Positions 1-5,648 of a stretch of DNA of 9,188 bases are shown one piece after another. Made by a program: the position numbers and the translations under genes. Below the pieces are notes generated by a model, which did not search any database, was not told the origin of the DNA, and saw only the letters and a list, made by a program, of their open reading frames with translations. Each line of letters begins with the position of its first letter. Within the stretch, counting starts at the first letter, position 1. The stretch is from contig CADCWJ010000475.1 of the NCBI GenBank assembly GCA_902806365.1, positions 1 to 9,188 on the forward strand, written 5' to 3'. This DNA is from an uncultured Thermomicrobiales bacterium. GTDB taxonomy: Bacteria; Chloroflexota; Chloroflexia; Thermomicrobiales; UBA6265.

Positions 1-57
1 CCCCGACAGCGCCGACCGGATGACTTGTCGCCGTGTCGGCGTCCCATTCCAGTTCAT
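1..57 (-). CDS. N-terminus of a Tat-exported protein (partial, runs off the left edge)
   Basis: Only the first 19 codons are in the window. They read MNWNGTPTRRQVIRSALSG. The segment TRRQVIRSALSG fits the n-region of a twin-arginine signal peptide: an (S/T)RRx pair, hydrophobic residues two and three positions later, a basic residue, then the start of a small/hydrophobic stretch. The mature protein would therefore be exported folded through the Tat translocon; many such proteins bind cofactors or substrates, but nothing here says which. The start is well supported: an AGGGA Shine-Dalgarno (bases 66-70) lies 8 bases before the ATG. The gene is divergent from the LON-domain gene at 243. The mature enzyme lies outside the window, so no function can be assigned. 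The main doubt is that the reading frame is so short. Confidence 0.6.
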   Translation of the reverse strand, partial: MNWNGTPTRRQVIRSALSG

Positions 58-65
58 CGAACCGT

Positions 66-70
66 TCCCT
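66..70 (-). promoter_or_regulatory. Ribosome binding site of the Tat-signal gene
   Basis: On the minus strand this reads AGGGA, 8 bases ahead of the ATG whose first base is 57. It is the main support for the short partial reading frame at the left edge being a real gene. Confidence 0.55.
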
Positions 71-230
71 GATGCCGGATGCGCAACGATCGCCGTTTTT
101 CGCGTCAGCACTCCGGTACACTGGTGCGATTGGCATCGGCTCACTGGATCGTTCCACCATGCGCTTTCGAAGCGTCACGGAAGCAACGCCGGTCCAGCGT
201 CAGAGCCGCATATCGACGCCGTCATGAAAG

Positions 231-236
231 CATAAT
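231..236 (+). promoter_or_regulatory. Possible -10 element giving a leaderless LON-domain mRNA
   Basis: The hexamer CATAAT matches the TATAAT consensus at 5 of 6 positions and ends 6 bases before the ATG at 243. Transcription would start at about the A of that ATG. No Shine-Dalgarno is visible in the interval, which fits a leaderless transcript. No good -35 is seen at the expected distance, so this stays tentative. Confidence 0.3.
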
Positions 237-242
237 CCGACG

Positions 243-899
243 ATGCCAAGTCAACTGCCGCTGTTTCCGCTCGGAACCGTTCTCTTCCCCGGCATGCCGC
301 TTCCACTGCGAATCTTTGAGCGCCGGTACCTCACGATGCTGTCGGATCGCCGGGAATCAAGTCCCGCCTTTGGAGTCGTCCTCATTCGCGGTGGCCAGGA
401 AGTTGGAGAGATCCCTCAGGTGTCGATGATCGGCACAACCGCCAATCTCGAGAGTCTTGAGACCCGTCCCGACGGCACCCTCGAGATCGCGGTCAGCGGC
501 GGAGAGAGATTCGGCATCGAGTTCATCGACTGGAGTGGCGATTACCCGGTGGCGACGATCTCCGCGATCAGCGGCACGGAGGTCCCACCCTCGGAAACGG
601 GGCCGCTTCTCGCCCGGACGGGCGCCATGTTCAACCGGTTCGTCGGGGGTGTCGCCGCGCTCTACGATCGGCGGTTCAGCACCTGGACCGAGCCGGAAGA
701 CGTAGCCTCGGCGGTGTACGATCTGGCATCGAGACTGCCGCTGCACACGTGGGAACGTCAAGCGATCCTCGACGACCCGGACACCGCGAGCCAGCTACGC
801 GAGGTGAATCGGCTGGTCCGCAGGGAACTGGCCCTGCTCAGGGCCGGAACCGGGGGCCGGGTCGTCAACCACCCGGGGGGACTCTTCACCGTGAACTGA
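243..899 (+). CDS. LON peptidase substrate-binding domain protein (stand-alone)
   Basis: A 218-residue protein made of a single LON N-terminal (LON_substr_bdg, PF02190-type) domain. The first 30 residues hold the family hallmark LPLFPLGTVLFPGMPLPLRI followed by FERRYL. A second conserved strand, FGVVLIRGGQEVG, comes at about residues 43-55. There is no AAA+ ATPase and no Ser-Lys protease domain, so it is not a Lon protease. The length is normal for the free-standing family, which is thought to bind unfolded or specific protein segments; its biochemical role is not settled. The ATG is fixed by the conserved N-terminus, though no Shine-Dalgarno precedes it. Its stop is only 2 bases from the stop of the convergent P-loop gene. 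The last 50 residues are charged and probably helical. Confidence 0.9.
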   Translation: MPSQLPLFPLGTVLFPGMPLPLRIFERRYLTMLSDRRESSPAFGVVLIRGGQEVGEIPQVSMIGTTANLESLETRPDGTLEIAVSGGERFGIEFIDWSGDYPVATISAISGTEVPPSETGPLLARTGAMFNRFVGGVAALYDRRFSTWTEPEDVASAVYDLASRLPLHTWERQAILDDPDTASQLREVNRLVRRELALLRAGTGGRVVNHPGGLFTVN

Positions 900-901
900 T
901 G

Positions 902-1315
902 TCACCGTGCTGCCGGGCCGGGAGGGATGCCCCCGATGGGGTGCTCCGCAATCCAGGCGAGCACTTGCTCGACCGCAGTCTCGGCGGAGGTCGTCGACGA
1001 ATCGATCGAGAGATCCGCCGAGCGAAAAGCGGATTCCAGCCTCCCGCGCTGAACTCGGTAGAGGCGCTCTGACCACGACGAATGGCGTCGGTGCCGGAGA
1101 GTGCGGAGATCGACATCGAGCGCGATCAGCAGATCTGGGCTGAGCCGCACCCACAAGTGCTGGATCGCGCTATGCTCCTGCCCGCAGACGCGGGCATCGA
1201 ACCCGAGCTCGCGAAGACGATTGGCCAGGGTCGACTTCCCCGAAGCGCACGGCCCGACGACAACGATCCGCCGGCCGTCGACCGGAAATGCTCCAACATG
1301 CGCAGCCTGGTGCAT
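902..1315 (-). CDS. Small P-loop nucleotide-binding (kinase-like) protein
   Basis: A 137-residue protein with a clear Walker A loop, GPCASGKS (residues 21-28), after a hydrophobic strand RIVVV. A conserved-looking RVCGQEHSAIQHLW segment follows (42-55), then a DLLIALDVDL strand (61-70) that could hold a Walker B-like acidic residue. A basic stretch RHRRHSSWSERLYRVQRGR (74-92) resembles the lid of small P-loop kinases, and a final strand reads DLSIDSS (101-107). The size and order suggest an adenylate/shikimate-kinase-like fold, but the substrate is unknown. The start is strong: GGAGGT lies 7 bases before the ATG. The same frame is open upstream to 1669, but that part overlaps the phosphatase gene. 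The gene lies 94 bases downstream of the phosphatase gene on the same strand, so co-transcription is likely. Confidence 0.8.
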   Translation of the reverse strand: MHQAAHVGAFPVDGRRIVVVGPCASGKSTLANRLRELGFDARVCGQEHSAIQHLWVRLSPDLLIALDVDLRTLRHRRHSSWSERLYRVQRGRLESAFRSADLSIDSSTTSAETAVEQVLAWIAEHPIGGIPPGPAAR

Positions 1316-1322
1316 GACTGTT

Positions 1323-1328
1323 ACCTCC
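1323..1328 (-). promoter_or_regulatory. Strong Shine-Dalgarno deciding the P-loop gene start
   Basis: On the minus strand this reads GGAGGT, 7 bases before the ATG whose first base is 1315. It settles the start against the longer open frame, which extends 118 codons further upstream. Confidence 0.75.
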
Positions 1329-1409
1329 GCACCGTCGTCCACGATAACTGGCTGGGACGAACCTTTTCGCAGACCCCGGATTGTAGCAGCCGCGTCGAGC
1401 AGCCGCCCT

Positions 1410-2195
1410 TTACGGGGCGTATACCTGCATCTGCACGCGCCGGATGGACGGGGCCGATTCTCCCGCCCGCAGTGAGAGTGCGACCACCGCCATGTCGTCT
1501 CCCGGACGGCCATCGTCCCGCTCGATCGCGACCGCCAGCAACGCATCGGCGAGGTCCTGCGCGGTGCGACCCTGGCCGAAGTGCTCGCGCCCGAAGGCTT
1601 CGAAATCGAGCGGCTCGCGCACTCCGCGGCGACCGGAGTGCGCAATTCCATCGGTGCCGAGAATGACATCCAGCCCCGCGCTCATCGGCAATTGGGTCAC
1701 CGTCGGCTTTGTCCACCGGTAGCGTCCGATCGGCCCCGAATTGGAAGGGACGGCCGAAACACTCTCCTGGTTTCCAAGGATCATCGGCGTCTCGGCATTT
1801 CTGGTGATCACCACTGTGCGCGTCTCGAGGTCGATCGAGAGCAGGTCCAGCGTGGCGGACACCTGGCCGTGGCGAAACGCGAACAGGTAGTCGTGCGTCG
1901 CGCGCGCGACCACTCCATCGCGCACGCCCTCCTTGAGCAGTGCCACGGCCTTGCTCGAGAGCAGCAGGCTCAACGTCTTTGCGGCCCTGCCGCTTCCCTG
2001 GCCGTCGATCATGACCACCGAAAACCCGCCCCCGGGGCGCTCGACCAGTTCGACCGTGTCTCCGCTTTCACGGCTTGCGTACTTCCCGGTCTTGGCGACG
2101 CCAACGTCGATCAGCAACGATTCCGGCACGGCGATTGGCACCCCTGTTCCACTGGCAGACGCGCCCAGGGCGCGCCTGGTTGCATCCGGAAGCAT
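1410..2195 (-). CDS. SpoIIE/PP2C-like serine phosphatase, single domain
   Basis: A 261-residue protein with the metal-binding motifs of the SpoIIE/RsbU branch of PP2C phosphatases. In order these are VMIDGQGSGRAA (residues 61-72; Asp64 and the GxG turn), TRNAETPM (131-138), ILGTDGI (178-184; Asp182-Gly183) and GDDMAVVAL (232-240; Asp233-Asp234). The catalytic set looks complete, so it is probably active. Family members remove phosphate from Ser/Thr of anti-anti-sigma (STAS) proteins. It lacks the N-terminal PAS, GAF, HAMP or membrane segments usually present; only about 25 non-conserved residues precede the domain. I chose the ATG at 2195, with AGGG just upstream, over a GTG at 2231 that has no good Shine-Dalgarno and lies inside an inverted repeat. 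No partner STAS or RsbW-type kinase is visible nearby. Confidence 0.85.
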   Translation of the reverse strand: MLPDATRRALGASASGTGVPIAVPESLLIDVGVAKTGKYASRESGDTVELVERPGGGFSVVMIDGQGSGRAAKTLSLLLSSKAVALLKEGVRDGVVARATHDYLFAFRHGQVSATLDLLSIDLETRTVVITRNAETPMILGNQESVSAVPSNSGPIGRYRWTKPTVTQLPMSAGLDVILGTDGIAHSGRRGVREPLDFEAFGREHFGQGRTAQDLADALLAVAIERDDGRPGDDMAVVALSLRAGESAPSIRRVQMQVYAP

Positions 2196-2226
2196 GACAC
2201 CCTGGCGATCCCGGGCAACTGACGCT

Positions 2227-2280
2227 GGCACAAATGGCGGTCACCGTTTCCCCTGGCTCGGAAACGGCTACCCTTGTGCC
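2227..2280. repeat. Nested inverted repeats in the divergent phosphatase/HAD control region
   Basis: Two perfect inverted repeats are nested. The outer arms are GGCACAA (2227-2233) and TTGTGCC (2274-2280). The inner arms are CCGTTTCC (2244-2251) and GGAAACGG (2260-2267), around an 8-base loop. Between them GGT (2239-2241) can also pair with ACC (2270-2272). The whole can be a long imperfect stem or a pair of operator half-sites. It lies 31 bases upstream of the phosphatase ATG and about 50 bases upstream of the preferred HAD start. No T-run follows on either strand, so an intrinsic terminator is unlikely. Confidence 0.55.
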
Positions 2281-2329
2281 AACGCGACGCAACGCGCGGC
2301 TTTGGCAAATGATGAGACGGGAAACCAGT

Positions 2330-3079
2330 GTGCCGGTCATCACCTTCGATTTCCACAATACCATCGCGAACTGCGATCCATGGTTTGCGCTCGAAGTGCG
2401 GGACTTGCCGTGGGCGGTCGCCGCTCACCTTGCTCCCGCCACGCCGTCGCCGCTCGACCGGCATGTCGTGGACGCCGCCTATGCCACGCTCCGGCGTGAC
2501 GTGATCCTGTCCGGGGATGAGATCGACGCGTTCGACACGGTATTCGCGATCCTCAATGCGCACGGATTCCCCGTCGACCGGCGCACGGTCGAGCGGGCGG
2601 TCGATGACCTGATGCGTGAGGCGTTGGATGCGCTGGCGCCGGTCGACGGTGTGGTGGAGACCGTCTCCTACCTGCGCGATCGCGGTTGCCGGCTCGGGAT
2701 CGTCTCCAGCGCCGTCCACCACCAGTTCGTCGACTGGGCACTCGACACTCTCGGGCTGGGCGACGCATTCTCGTCGATCGTCACGTCCGCCAGGGCGGGC
2801 TATTACAAGTCCAGCCCCCGGATCTACGAGCACGCCCTGCGCGAGCTCGGCGCCGTCGCGGCCCAATCGGTGCATTTGGGTGATTCACTGCGATGGGATG
2901 TCGGTGGAGCTCAACGTGCCGGGATGAAGGCAATCTGGCTCGACACCGGGCGCGTCGAGACCGGTTCGCCCCACCTTGCGCAGCCGACCGTTCCAGACCT
3001 CACGCTGGTCTCGATGGTTGGTGCCGGTCCGCTCATCCATGCCTTCGCGGTCGAAGCCGAACGGCGTCCCAATGCCTGA
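2330..3079 (+). CDS. HAD-superfamily hydrolase with a DxH motif I
   Basis: A 249-residue haloacid dehalogenase-superfamily protein. Motif I is TFDFHNT (residues 5-11): Asp7 is the expected nucleophile, but His9 stands where phosphatases have the acid/base Asp. A helical C1-type cap spans about 15-105. Motif II is GIVSSA (123-128; Ser126). Motif III is Lys160 in YYKSSPRIYEHAL. Motif IV is HLGDSLRWDVGGAQRAG (182-198; Asp185, Asp190). The substrate is unknown. The start is uncertain: I prefer GTG 2330, with GGGA 7 bases upstream and the fold starting at once. ATGs at 2234, 2309 and 2312 are in frame, but the extra stretch has weaker GC bias at third codon positions and contains the inverted repeats. 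The stop overlaps the trmD start by 8 bases, so translation is probably coupled. Confidence 0.85.
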   Translation: MPVITFDFHNTIANCDPWFALEVRDLPWAVAAHLAPATPSPLDRHVVDAAYATLRRDVILSGDEIDAFDTVFAILNAHGFPVDRRTVERAVDDLMREALDALAPVDGVVETVSYLRDRGCRLGIVSSAVHHQFVDWALDTLGLGDAFSSIVTSARAGYYKSSPRIYEHALRELGAVAAQSVHLGDSLRWDVGGAQRAGMKAIWLDTGRVETGSPHLAQPTVPDLTLVSMVGAGPLIHAFAVEAERRPNA

Positions 3080-3824
3080 CCCACAGGCCGGCGCGCCCCT
3101 GCTGAGGGTCGACATCTTTACGTTGTTTCCAGCCATGTTCGACGGTCCTTTCTCCGAGAGCATCATCAAGCGCGCGCGCCTGAGCGGGCTCGTGGAGATT
3201 GCGGTGCACAATATCCGGGACTGGGCGACCGACAAGCACCACATGGCGGACGACACTCCCTACGGCGGCGGTGCGGGGATGGTGATGAAGGCCCCGCCGA
3301 TCGTCGAAGCAGTCGAGGCGGTACTGGGGGATGATCTGGAATCGGCGCATGTGGCGATCCTCTCCGCCGGCGGACGGCGGTTTTCGCAGCCGATCGCGCG
3401 GGAGTTGTCCCGCAAGCGGCGACTCGCGCTTGTCTGCGGGCATTACGAGGGGATCGACGAGCGGGTCGGGGCGATCCTCCAGTGTGACGAGCTGTCGGTC
3501 GGCGACTACGTGCTGACCGGCGGCGAGCTACCGGCGATGGTTGTCGCCGACGCGACGATCCGGCTCGTACCGGGAGTGATCGATCCACGCAGCATCGTCG
3601 AGGAGTCGCACAACCCGGACACTCCCGCGATGGTGGAATATCCCCACTACACGAGGCCCCGCACCTACCGTGGCCTGGACGTTCCGGAGATCCTGATCTC
3701 GGGTCATCACGCCAACATCGAGCGCTGGCGACAGGACCGCGCCCGCGAACGCACGGCACACTGGCGGCCCGACCTCCTGCCGGCCATCGATCCCGATGGT
3801 CAGGAAGGAGGGTCCGGTGCTTGA
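3072..3824 (+). CDS. trmD: tRNA (guanine37-N1)-methyltransferase TrmD
   Basis: A 250-residue SPOUT methyltransferase that uses S-adenosylmethionine to make m1G37 in tRNAs with G36, which prevents +1 frameshifting. Hallmarks in order: VDIFTLFPAMFDG (13-25), HHMADDTPYGGGAGMVMK (56-73), LVCGHYEGIDERV (120-132), and the knotted AdoMet site with SVGDYVLTGGELPAMVVAD (142-160). Then come PHYTRPRTYRGLDVPEIL and SGHHANIERWR. Length is normal for the family. Two oddities: the segment usually reading EDSF/EDSH, which holds the catalytic Asp, reads EESH here (Glu178), and the linker before PHYTRP is about 3 residues longer than in E. coli. The ATG overlaps the HAD stop and has no strong Shine-Dalgarno. 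The usual rpsP, rimM and rplS partners are absent. The 3' end overlaps recO. Confidence 0.96.
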   Translation: MPDPQAGAPLLRVDIFTLFPAMFDGPFSESIIKRARLSGLVEIAVHNIRDWATDKHHMADDTPYGGGAGMVMKAPPIVEAVEAVLGDDLESAHVAILSAGGRRFSQPIARELSRKRRLALVCGHYEGIDERVGAILQCDELSVGDYVLTGGELPAMVVADATIRLVPGVIDPRSIVEESHNPDTPAMVEYPHYTRPRTYRGLDVPEILISGHHANIERWRQDRARERTAHWRPDLLPAIDPDGQEGGSGA

Positions 3825-4603
3825 CCGGCAGGCCCGATTGCTTGCCGCATCGAGCTCAACACGCCGAGGCTGGCGAACTCACGCTCGGCGACATACCGGG
3901 TGTATGACGCGGTCAGGGAGGCGATCTCCCGTGCCAGGGGCTCTGTCAGGGCGATCCCGATCACGGCGGCGAGGCCCGAGCGGGCAAGCAGCCGTATGTA
4001 TTTCTGGGCGTCCAGGGAAACTACGACCGCCGAGGGATCGACCGCCCGGCAGGCCGGGCAGAGCATCCCGCCCAATTGATTCGAAAAGGCGTTCGCTTCC
4101 GGCTCCAGCGTCCTCAGGCAATTGAGACACCGGAAGAGCTCCGGCCGGAAGCCGAGCAAACCAAGTAGCGACAGCTCGAAATGTCGCGCGACGGGCCAGG
4201 CCGCGACACCATCGTTGAGCAGCGACAGGGAGCTCGCCAAGAGTTCGTAGACCTGTCGATTCTCCTGCCGGTCCTGCGTGAGGTGGCGGACCAGCTCGGC
4301 AAAATGGGCGGCATGGCCGTAGGCGTCCATGTCGGATCGAAGGCCGAGGTGCGCATTCACCGTGGCCGCCTGCGTCACCACATCCAGATCACGGCCCTTT
4401 GCCAGTTCAAGCGACACCTCGGTGAAGTAATCGAGATGGGGGCCCATCCGGTTCTTTGGGCGGCGGACACCCTTGGCGATCGCGCTGAGCCTGCCCCGAC
4501 CGGGGGTGTAGAGAATGAAGATGCGGTCGGCCTCGCCGTAGTCTTGCCGCGCAAGCACGACCGCGTTGGTTCGATACAGGCGATCCCGGAGAGAAACAGC
4601 CAT
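3800..4603 (-). CDS. recO: DNA repair protein RecO
   Basis: A 267-residue RecO, the RecF-pathway mediator that binds SSB-coated DNA, anneals strands and helps load RecA at gaps. The N-terminal OB-fold is recognisable from YRTNAVVLARQDYGEADRI (10-28), LYTPGRGRLSAIAKGVRRPK (31-50) and the RDLDVVTQA strand (71-79). A helical domain follows. A four-cysteine zinc site is complete: CLNC (Cys159, Cys162) and CPAC (Cys182, Cys185). I chose the ATG at 4603 because GAGG lies 5 bases upstream and the conserved N-terminus follows closely. An in-frame TTG at 4633 sits directly against an AGGAGG, too close to work well. The 3' end overlaps trmD on the other strand by 25 bases, while the 5' end faces ccdA across 216 bases. 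Confidence 0.94.
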   Translation of the reverse strand: MAVSLRDRLYRTNAVVLARQDYGEADRIFILYTPGRGRLSAIAKGVRRPKNRMGPHLDYFTEVSLELAKGRDLDVVTQAATVNAHLGLRSDMDAYGHAAHFAELVRHLTQDRQENRQVYELLASSLSLLNDGVAAWPVARHFELSLLGLLGFRPELFRCLNCLRTLEPEANAFSNQLGGMLCPACRAVDPSAVVVSLDAQKYIRLLARSGLAAVIGIALTEPLAREIASLTASYTRYVAEREFASLGVLSSMRQAIGPAGQAPDPPS

Positions 4604-4819
4604 ACTGCCCTCGACACCAGGGCGCGCCGGCAACCTCCTGTTGCCCGGTCATGCCCTCCTCCCAAGTATCGCATTTGGCACAACATCGCCTTGCCGGAGG
4701 TGGGTCCTGATGGCGAATCTCGACCCGTCCTGGTATGAACGATCCGCGTCCGGGAAGCGATGCCGCAGGCGGAATCCCTTCGATGGCGCCGATTTTCACG
4801 GGATGGTACGGTTACCGTA
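4604..4819. other. Divergent intergenic region, recO / ccdA
   Basis: These 216 bases lie between the starts of recO (minus) and the cytochrome c biogenesis operon (plus), and should hold both promoters. I found no pair of -35/-10 boxes that I would defend. Three purine-rich, Shine-Dalgarno-like tracts occur on the minus strand: near 4658-4662, at 4634-4639 and at 4609-4612. Only the last is well placed for recO. A 13-base dyad ends at the base before the ccdA ATG. Confidence 0.5.
4807..4819. promoter_or_regulatory. Perfect dyad directly abutting the ccdA start codon
   Basis: The sequence TACGGT-T-ACCGTA is a perfect 6+1+6 inverted repeat ending at the base before the ccdA ATG. It may be an operator covering the start region. 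Its left half, TACGGT, fits a TANNNT -10 element 7 bases from the ATG, which would make the ccdA mRNA leaderless. No clear Shine-Dalgarno is present. Both readings are inference. Confidence 0.4.
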
Positions 4820-5578
4820 ATGATGACTGATGTATCCGTCCTTGCCGCCTTCGTCGCCGGGATCTGCTCGATCTCTTCCCCTTGTGTCCTTCCCCTGGTG
4901 CCGGTTTACCTGGTGCACATCGCGGGCGTAAGCGCCGGCGAGAACGGCTTGGCCCACCGATCGCGGCGGGCGACGGTGATGCGGAACGCACTGGCGTACG
5001 TCGGCGGGTTTTCAGCGGTCTTCGTCGCGCTCGGCGCGGCTCTCGGCGCAGCCGGGACGTTTGCCGGAGCCCTCGATGTCGTGTCATCAAATCGAGGGCT
5101 GCTCGTGCGGGTGGGCGGGCTGGTCCTGATCGTTCTCGGACTGTATCAGACCGGAATCATTCGCCTTCCGTTTCTGGACCGGGACAGGAGGCCTTCCCTT
5201 GCAACCGGTTCCCCGGGCACGGTGTCTTCATCGTTTCTGATCGGCGCCTCATTCGCGGCCGGATGGTCTCCCTGCCTTGGCCCGATCCTCGGCGCGATCC
5301 TGACCATGGCGGCCGGGCAGGGCAGCATCGAGCGCGCGACGCTGTTGCTCGCGGCCTACGCCTCGGGGTTGGCGGTGCCGTTCCTCGGTGCGGCCGCCGC
5401 CTTCGGATCGTCGCCGGGTGTCATTCGGCGCTTCAACGGCAAATTGTGGATGGTTACCACGGTCAGCGGTGCGGTGATGCTCGGTGTCGGCCTTACCATG
5501 CTTCTGGGCATATACGAGCGGTTGTTCACGGAGATCATCCGCGCCGCGCCGTGGACACCCTGGGAACCCGTCATCTAG
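4820..5578 (+). CDS. ccdA: Cytochrome c biogenesis thiol:disulfide transporter CcdA
   Basis: A 252-residue polytopic membrane protein of the CcdA/DsbD-transmembrane family. It carries reducing equivalents from cytoplasmic thioredoxin across the membrane to an extracytoplasmic thioredoxin-like protein. The two redox cysteines are in the two expected places: Cys22 in SISSPCVLPLVPVYL and Cys152 in AAGWSPCLGPILGAIL. These mark the two inverted repeats of the fold. Six hydrophobic segments are visible, near residues 7-32, 58-80, 95-112, 137-163, 172-194 and 211-231. Length is usual for the family. I chose ATG 4820 (4823 is equally possible); an in-frame ATG at 4760 would add 20 polar residues before the first membrane segment. 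First gene of the cluster, 70 bases ahead of resB. Confidence 0.93.
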   Translation: MMTDVSVLAAFVAGICSISSPCVLPLVPVYLVHIAGVSAGENGLAHRSRRATVMRNALAYVGGFSAVFVALGAALGAAGTFAGALDVVSSNRGLLVRVGGLVLIVLGLYQTGIIRLPFLDRDRRPSLATGSPGTVSSSFLIGASFAAGWSPCLGPILGAILTMAAGQGSIERATLLLAAYASGLAVPFLGAAAAFGSSPGVIRRFNGKLWMVTTVSGAVMLGVGLTMLLGIYERLFTEIIRAAPWTPWEPVI

Positions 5579-5648
5579 CTCGCGCTCCCGCCGCTGACCT
5601 TGTTCGCACCCACGCCACGGTTCTCATCGCTCCAGGATGGACGTTCAC

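Larger units (their letters stand above)
58..242. other. Divergent intergenic region, Tat-signal gene / LON-domain gene
   Basis: These 185 bases separate two divergent starts and should hold promoters for both. Several plus-strand reading frames cross it, but their translations show no recognisable domain and are rich in residues typical of chance GC-rich frames. A possible -10 element at 231-236 is listed separately. No convincing promoter was found for the minus-strand gene. Confidence 0.5.

Noticed and set aside
79..429. Plus-strand frames crossing the left intergenic region into the LON-domain gene
   Set aside because: They are out of phase with the LON domain and have no family features or plausible ribosome binding site.
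857..876. CCGGGT/ACCCGG hairpin near the end of the LON-domain gene, possibly a terminator for the P-loop gene
   Set aside because: It has 6 base pairs, lies inside coding sequence, and lacks a T-run; not enough to call.
1404..1419. CGCCC/GGGCG hairpin across the phosphatase stop codon
   Set aside because: Only 5 base pairs with a 6-base loop and no T-run; easily chance in DNA of this GC content.
1581..2222. Plus-strand 213-codon frame opposite the phosphatase
   Set aside because: The minus strand encodes all SpoIIE/PP2C motifs in one frame; the opposite frame has no recognisable domain.
2234..2329. N-terminal extension of the HAD protein from the ATG at 2234
   Set aside because: It has no Shine-Dalgarno and weaker GC bias at third positions than the gene body, contains the inverted repeats, and leaves only 38 bases for two divergent promoters. 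The conserved fold starts after 2330. It remains possible.
4407..4652. Minus-strand ATG at 4652 behind a GGGAGG tract, opening an 81-residue frame out of phase with recO
   Set aside because: The translation is a shadow of recO with many Arg, Pro and Ser and no domain. recO has its own GAGG-preceded ATG at 4603. A short regulatory upstream frame cannot be fully excluded.
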